From the NCBI GenBank assembly GCA_013398615.1, contig VZSR01001645.1:846097-910096 (forward strand): a DNA stretch of 64,000 bases, given 5' to 3'. This document shows, in pieces, positions 60,401 through 64,000 of this stretch. The translations under genes were made by a program, and so were the position numbers. The first letter of the stretch is position 1, and each line of letters begins with the position of its first letter. The notes under the pieces are model-generated. The model ran no database searches and had not been told where the DNA came from. It was given only the letters and a program-made list of their open reading frames with translations. This DNA comes from Brachypodius melanocephalos. Taxonomy: Eukaryota > Chordata > Aves > Passeriformes > Pycnonotidae.

Positions 60401-63243
60401 TACTGTGATGCAGTTTCAAAACTATTTGAGAAGTCAGAAAATCCTTTTTCTTCAAAATACTTTTTTTCCAAATCACAATCTAACAGTTCTACGATGTTGA
60501 GAGATCAAGGGAGCTGGTTAAATTGCCCTGGGCTACTTAGGGTTAACATTACCCTAGCAGTTCTAGATCTAGAATTGGGTTGTGTTTCAGGAGAGCTGTT
60601 GAGAAACTGGAAGCTATTTTATTATTCTCTACTGGTTTAATTTCTGCTGCTTTATGTTTTTGTTAGCACGTATAAATTTTTAAGTGAAGTGAAGTAAAAA
60701 GTCCAGACACTGGCTCATCTTTATGCGTGTATTGCTTGTGACTGCTTTCTACAGGTATTTACAAGGTCAAGCAGTTTAATTTCTGCCAGCCCTCACAAGA
60801 GCCTGAGCTCGGAGTCGGAGGGAGAGCGCCAGTTCAACCTCAATGATAACGGCATTCCAACAGCAACCCAAGCTTTAATGACCATGTATCGGCGCAGGTC
60901 ACCTGAGGAGTTCAACCCCAAGCTGGTAAAATACACCTCTGAGTGCTCCACCTGACTGAAAAGGCTGTTACATTATGTTTGCCTTAAAAGCCATGTTTCT
61001 GAACCAGAAGTGTTTCATTCTTCTAGACAGTTAAGAAGAGGCAGTATTTTTCACAGAAAGAAAGGCTTGAACGTATTGTTGTTTTACCAATACAAATAAC
61101 TTCACTACATGAAGGCAAAATTGGATGTAGTTCAAGGCGAGGTTGTATTCCTGCTCATAAGTATAACTGCTTCTCTCAACAGCAAGGTCTACTGGCACAG
61201 GAAATGGGAGGGGGCAGCCCATTAAGAAGGTAACTGGACTGTAGCCAAGTTATTTCTTGCTCACTTGGAAGGTTAGGATATTGCAGGCTTTTTAGCACTC
61301 AAGATTTTAGTGGGTCAGAGTGTTGGAAAGAGAAGCCGCACCTTCATGCCTGCCTTTCTTTGCTTTTAGGCCAAGGAGTTCCTGAAGGAGCAGGCCTGGA
61401 AGATTCACTTCGCTGAATATGGCCAAGGGGTCTGTATGTATCGCACAGAGAAAACAAGGGACCTTGTGCTAAAGGGCATTCCAGAAAGCATGAGAGGGGA
61501 ACTCTGGCTGCTCTTTTCAGGTGGGTTTTCATTTGAATGTGTCTGTGGCATATAAGCAAAAGCATGAGGAAAGAAAGGATTTCAAAGGTGATTAAAGGTG
61601 CACATACTAAGTGTCTGAAAATATTTGGAGTAAGTAAGGCTGTGATTGTTAGCGGGCGCCAGACAAGTTTAGACAGGGTTTCTGTTCAGACCAGCAAACA
61701 GGCTTACAAAGTTAAGGAAGAATTAAAAGCAGAATACACACTCTGTAACCAGAAGCCAGTAGTTCAGGGGCCTTCTAGACGTTCAGCAGCCACCAGCAAG
61801 CCTAATTCCCATTTATTTAATAAGTTCTGGATCCAGTTAAGCTCTTGGTCTTCATAGCAATTGTTGCAAGGAATTCCAAAGTTTAGGAAGGTTGCGTGAA
61901 ACCACTATCTTTTCTTTTGTTGACAATAAAAACGTTTTATTACATTTTATTACATTTAACATTTCATTAGGTGCTTCTATTATGTGAAAAATGGTGAGAA
62001 AATATTTGTCTGGGATTCTGTGCCATAAAGGATTCTCTAGATTTGTGTCCACTTTGAGTTTTTCTTTTTGAAGTTGAAGAATTTTATTAGAAGTTATATG
62101 GAAATCAGTCCTACCTTAGGCCTTCATAACCTATCACCATATGCCTTCTTTAGCTCTATCCTCCCCAAGACAGTTACCACAGCTACCCACACCACTTATG
62201 AGCATATGAAGGCTTTTATCTGATCATCTAATGATGCTTTCAAGTTTGTTTTCCATTTCTTTTCTGGTAGTACATAGTTACCTACATTTTCTCTTTGCTG
62301 CTGGGCACTAAAGAAATGTTTTCAGAAGATACACACAGGAATGCATGGCTGGTTTGTGTCCTATTAACAGCTAGTTTGCACTAATTTTCACTGTGTATCT
62401 ATAATTCATATTTTCTGTGTAGAGAACTTTGTGCTACTGACACTTGATTTTCATTTCCAGAGAAGTTGTAAAGTCAGTAGTGAAATCTCATAGCACCTCT
62501 GTGAGCATGTAGTGGTATCCCCTAAGGCTGAGTGCCCTGCCCAAGATGACAGAGTCATTTTCAGAAGTAGACGTAGAACTCATGAGTTCCTGTCTCTCAC
62601 TTTTGGCTGACATATCATACTCTCTGCAACCAAACATTAATCTACTCTGTCCTCAGGACAAGTAGCTTTCTCAGAGACAAGTTTTGAGTTATTTAGGATA
62701 ACCAAACCCACAGCCAGCTGCAGAGGGAGCTCATGATCCCATGTGACTGCACAGTTGGTTTGTTCTTCATGCCTTCTGTTTTGTTCTGCATGAGAGAGCT
62801 TTTAACCTCACTATAAAAATGCCTGTAGAGAAGACAGGAAGGGGTAATGATCACCAAAGCCCGTCCTTTTTATTTTTTTAATCACCTTTAAAGAAATAAT
62901 ATGTTCGTGTTTGCTTTCAAAGTTCTTGGTGACATTTGGAAGGGATGGGGAGCAGATCATCATGGAATACTGTACCTGCTAAACCTTCTGTTTTGCTCCT
63001 GGTTTTAATATTGTTCTCCTACTTGTAGGAGCCATTAATGAAATGGCCACTCATCCTGGCTATTATGAAGACCTAGTGGAGAAATCAATGGGAAAATACA
63101 ATCTTGCTACAGAAGAGATAGAGAGGGATCTGCACCGCTCCCTTCCAGAACACCCTGCATTCCAGAATGAAATGGGTATTGCTGCTTTAAGGAGAGTCTT
63201 GACAGCTTATGCTTTCAGAAATCCAAACATAGGATACTGTCAG
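33277..63243 (+). CDS. TBC1D9: TBC1D9, TBC1 domain family member 9 (exons 1-10, 3' part outside window)
   Basis: Join of ten exons, 1800 coding bases, 600 residues, with an open frame and GT-AG boundaries throughout. It begins MWVNPEEVLLANALWVTERA, which with 'VNYYSCSYWKGKVPRQGW' identifies TBC1D9 rather than its paralogue TBC1D9B. Order: N-terminal region (1-145), GRAM domain 1 (about 146-215), linker, GRAM domain 2 (about 293-360), a Ser-rich acidic linker (about 405-470), then the TBC domain from about 515. TBC proteins accelerate GTP hydrolysis by Rab GTPases using an Arg finger in IxxDxxR (I559, D562, R565) and a Gln finger in YxQ (Y598, Q600); both are present. GRAM domains usually bind membrane lipids. 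The family protein is about twice this length, with the rest of TBC and an EF-hand region downstream. The start has A at -3. No frameshift, stop or missing catalytic residue is seen. I am sure of the family and nearly sure of the orthologue. Confidence 0.97.
33404..47199 (+). other. TBC1D9: TBC1D9 intron 1 (13.8 kb)
   Basis: GT-AG intron, donor GTAAGG, acceptor CTTCCACAG. Its first 150 bases belong to the CpG island. A run of 16 T lies at 34697-34712, an A/C-rich simple tract at about 44437-44480, and a perfect hairpin at 44910-44936. I recognise no CR1, LTR or exon in it. Short open frames show no known domain. Confidence 0.9.
44910..44936. repeat. Perfect short inverted repeat (11-bp arms, 5-bp loop)
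   Basis: CATTTCTTCCA and TGGAAGAAATG surround GTAAG. The sequence TCTCCACATTTCTTC occurs at 44904-44918 and again at 44938-44952, so the hairpin lies between direct repeats. It is intronic, with no known function. Confidence 0.85.
47200..47310 (+). CDS. TBC1D9: TBC1D9 exon 2
   Basis: 111 bases encoding residues 43-79 plus one base (LLVGTLDVVLDSSARVAPYR... to TIACG). The acceptor CTTCCACAG and donor GTAAGG are both strong. Phase 1 in and out, as expected from exon 1 and exon 3. Confidence 0.97.
47311..51765 (+). other. TBC1D9: TBC1D9 intron 2 (4.5 kb)
   Basis: Donor GTAAGG, acceptor TTTTATAAAG. AT-rich, with no repeat family or exon recognised. Confidence 0.9.
51766..51884 (+). CDS. TBC1D9: TBC1D9 exon 3
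   Basis: 119 bases encoding residues 80-119 (CSRKEITEHWEWLEQNLLQT to RGKIQ). The acceptor follows a T-rich tract (TTTTTTTATAAAG). The donor is GTAGTG, weaker than its neighbours at positions 4-5. Ends in phase 0. Confidence 0.97.
51885..53536 (+). other. TBC1D9: TBC1D9 intron 3 (1.7 kb)
   Basis: Contains T-rich and pyrimidine-rich stretches (about 52419-52430 and 52980-53060) and no recognised element. The acceptor is CATTCCCTACCAG. Confidence 0.9.
53537..53765 (+). CDS. TBC1D9: TBC1D9 exon 4 (start of GRAM domain 1)
   Basis: 229 bases, residues 120-195 plus one base. Begins GIIAEYNKINGIKEDDDTEK and enters the first GRAM domain (FHKLFGMPEEEKLVNYYS, then YWKGKVPRQGWVYLSINHLC). Donor GTATGT. 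The exon ends within the GRAM fold, so the domain is split over exons 4 and 5. Confidence 0.97.
53766..54746 (+). other. TBC1D9: TBC1D9 intron 4 (981 bp)
   Basis: Donor GTATGT, acceptor CTCCTGTTCAG. An intronic frame stays open into exon 5 by chance. Nothing else is seen. Confidence 0.9.
54747..55008 (+). CDS. TBC1D9: TBC1D9 exon 5 (end of GRAM domain 1 and linker)
   Basis: 262 bases, residues 196-282 plus two bases. Finishes GRAM 1 (AKLVIRWVDITQLEKNATLL, then RSSEHFFSVFLNI) and encodes the conserved helix EQLANIAMRQLLDNEGFEQD and a basic linker (KLKKKSPKKVSALKR) before GRAM 2. Donor GTAGGT. Confidence 0.97.
55009..56094 (+). other. TBC1D9: TBC1D9 intron 5 (1.1 kb)
   Basis: AT-rich, with an acceptor GCGTTTTTTTAG. 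No element recognised. Confidence 0.9.
56095..56302 (+). CDS. TBC1D9: TBC1D9 exon 6 (GRAM domain 2)
   Basis: 208 bases, residues 283 (last base) to 352. Encodes DLDARAKSERYRALFRLPKD, then TDCTLWTPFNKMHILGQMF and SLIIPLRE, the bulk of the second GRAM domain. Donor GTAAAT. Phase 0 out. Confidence 0.97.
56303..59102 (+). other. TBC1D9: TBC1D9 intron 6 (2.8 kb)
   Basis: Donor GTAAAT, acceptor TTTCTTCCTAG. No recognisable repeat or exon. An open frame at 58088-58318 has no known domain. Confidence 0.9.
59103..59309 (+). CDS. TBC1D9: TBC1D9 exon 7
   Basis: 207 bases, residues 353-421. The first codon GTG is valine, not a start: VTIVEKADSSSVLPSPLSIS completes the GRAM 2 edge, followed by NRMTFLFANLKDRDFLVQRI and a Ser/Asp-rich end (SSDDE). 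Donor GTATGT. Confidence 0.97.
59310..60754 (+). other. TBC1D9: TBC1D9 intron 7 (1.4 kb)
   Basis: Donor GTATGT, acceptor CTGCTTTCTACAG. No element recognised; the open frame at 60332-60640 is chance. Confidence 0.9.
60755..60925 (+). CDS. TBC1D9: TBC1D9 exon 8 (variable linker)
   Basis: 171 bases, residues 422-478. Ser-rich start (VFTRSSSLISASPHKSLSSE), then ERQFNLNDNGIPTATQALMT and MYRRRSPEEFNPKL. The first half is the part that differs most from the mammalian protein as I recall it and is a likely disordered, phosphorylatable linker (inference). Phase 0 at both ends, so skipping it would keep the frame. Confidence 0.95.
60926..61369 (+). other. TBC1D9: TBC1D9 intron 8 (444 bp)
   Basis: The shortest intron in the window. 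Donor GTAAAA, acceptor CTTTGCTTTTAG. Nothing else seen. Confidence 0.9.
61370..61520 (+). CDS. TBC1D9: TBC1D9 exon 9 (entry to TBC domain)
   Basis: 151 bases, residues 479-528 plus one base: AKEFLKEQAWKIHFAEYGQG, then MYRTEKTRDLVLKGIPESMR and GELWLLFSG. The GIP...RGELW segment is the first conserved block of TBC domains. Donor GTGGGT. Phase 1 out, consistent with exon 10. Confidence 0.97.
61521..63028 (+). other. TBC1D9: TBC1D9 intron 9 (1.5 kb)
   Basis: Donor GTGGGT, acceptor CTCCTACTTGTAG. No repeat or exon recognised. Confidence 0.9.
63029..63243 (+). CDS. TBC1D9: TBC1D9 exon 10 (TBC catalytic motifs)
   Basis: 215 bases, residues 529-600. Encodes INEMATHPGYYEDLVEKSMG, then LATEEIERDLHRSLPEHPAF and AFRNPNIGYCQ. 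It contains IxxDxxR (IERDLHR, R565 as Arg finger) and ends exactly on the YCQ Gln finger (Q600). Donor GTAATT. The downstream part of the TBC domain is beyond the window. Confidence 0.97.
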
Positions 63244-64000
63244 GTAATTGAAATACCCTGGGCTCCTTCAGTTTCTGGGATTCCAGTTCTTTCCTTGCAG
63301 TCCTGAGTGGGAGGGTTTGGCTGTGTGAAGCACAGCGAGGTGTGGATGGTGCTGTGAGCTCAGGCCTCAGTGCTGCAGAGAGGCAGGAATGCTGAGGCCA
63401 GAGGGGTGTCACACAAGCACCTGCTCTAACAGCAATATTAGCAGCACACGTTGAGAGATGTTTTCTGTAAGCATATTTTCTGCTCACAAATCTAGAAACT
63501 GGACAGGTGATAACAGAACTGTCTACAGAAAATGACAATGGACCCTGAAGAAAAGTTATTTTCTTATTAACAAAAAAATCCTCTCAAAACCAAAACACTT
63601 TGTGTTCAGCCTTAAATTTTTATCTATCCATCTTATAAGGAATTATTATTCAATGTATTAGTTATAACCCTCCAGAACCTCCTTTCCTCTTTCAGTGATG
63701 CCGTACCATCATTCAAAACAATGAAAAGAAACAAAACCAACCAAAAAACCAAGCAAAAACCCCCCAAATGCTTGGCAAAAAATAAAGCATCCTAGGAGAT
63801 ATCACTGTGAGTCCCAACCATATATCTGTGGAGTTAATGCTGACCCCAGTGCATGGTTATGAGGTTCTTATACCCATAATTCAAGTCACTTTAATTTCTG
63901 GTCCTAAATCATTTGTTGTTACTATATAATTTTGGCTTATCACCTGGGCCTTTTTTTGCCTGCCTGCATACTTTTGCAAAGAGGAAACTTAAATTCATTA
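63244..64000 (+). other. TBC1D9: TBC1D9 intron 10 (start only)
   Basis: Donor GTAATT. The window ends inside it. An A/C-rich simple tract lies at about 63722-63766. No further exon is visible before 64000. Confidence 0.85.

Noticed and set aside
61370..61520. Possible frameshift in exon 9 near the RGELW motif
   Set aside because: On recount the exon is 151 bases, and the codons for GIPESMRGELWLLFSG are intact and in phase with exon 10.
1..64000. Prokaryotic-style systems (CRISPR, operons, phage, toxin-antitoxin)
   Set aside because: The window is vertebrate nuclear DNA with introns and avian retroelements. No regular spaced repeats or tightly packed ORFs are present.

Overview
This is vertebrate nuclear DNA, almost certainly from a bird and probably a passerine. 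The evidence is several CR1 non-LTR retrotransposon 3' ends with their reverse-transcriptase tails, LTRs that match songbird/chicken endogenous-retrovirus LTR types I recognise, long AT-rich intergenic DNA, and a gene built of small exons with GT-AG introns. There are no operons, phages, CRISPR arrays or other prokaryotic features. I see no tRNA or rRNA gene.

The one gene identified with confidence is TBC1D9 on the + strand. It starts at ATG 33277 inside a CpG island and runs off the right edge. Ten coding exons (33277-33403, 47200-47310, 51766-51884, 53537-53765, 54747-55008, 56095-56302, 59103-59309, 60755-60925, 61370-61520, 63029-63243) join in frame to exactly 600 codons. They encode the N-terminal region, both GRAM domains and the first part of the Rab-GAP (TBC) domain, including its arginine-finger and glutamine-finger motifs. 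The remainder of TBC and the C-terminal part lie outside the window.

Layout: 1-2090 is AT-rich with repeated AATAAA signals and may be the 3' UTR of the upstream neighbour (RNF150 by synteny; inferred only). 2091-32250 is intergenic DNA. It holds solo or partial LTRs (7211-7782, 17500-18051, 26184-26455, 28823-29463, 30573-31060, 31675-32061), CR1 pieces (4579-4640, 4685-5210, 17471-18335 interrupted by an LTR, 18441-18510), a ~436-bp segment present twice (20792-21227 and 26477-26913), a small GC-rich island with two CTCF-like motifs near 23.2 kb, and an unrecognised minus-strand exon-like ORF (24701-24850). A minus-oriented CR1 (from 32251) runs directly into the TBC1D9 CpG island. From 33404 onward the window is TBC1D9 introns, in which I recognise almost no interspersed repeats.

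The most interesting points are the CR1 that seems to form the upstream shoulder of the TBC1D9 CpG island, the duplicated segment flanked by 28-bp direct repeats, the datable LTR-in-CR1 nest, and the unassigned 150-bp exon candidate. I found no convincing new biological system.
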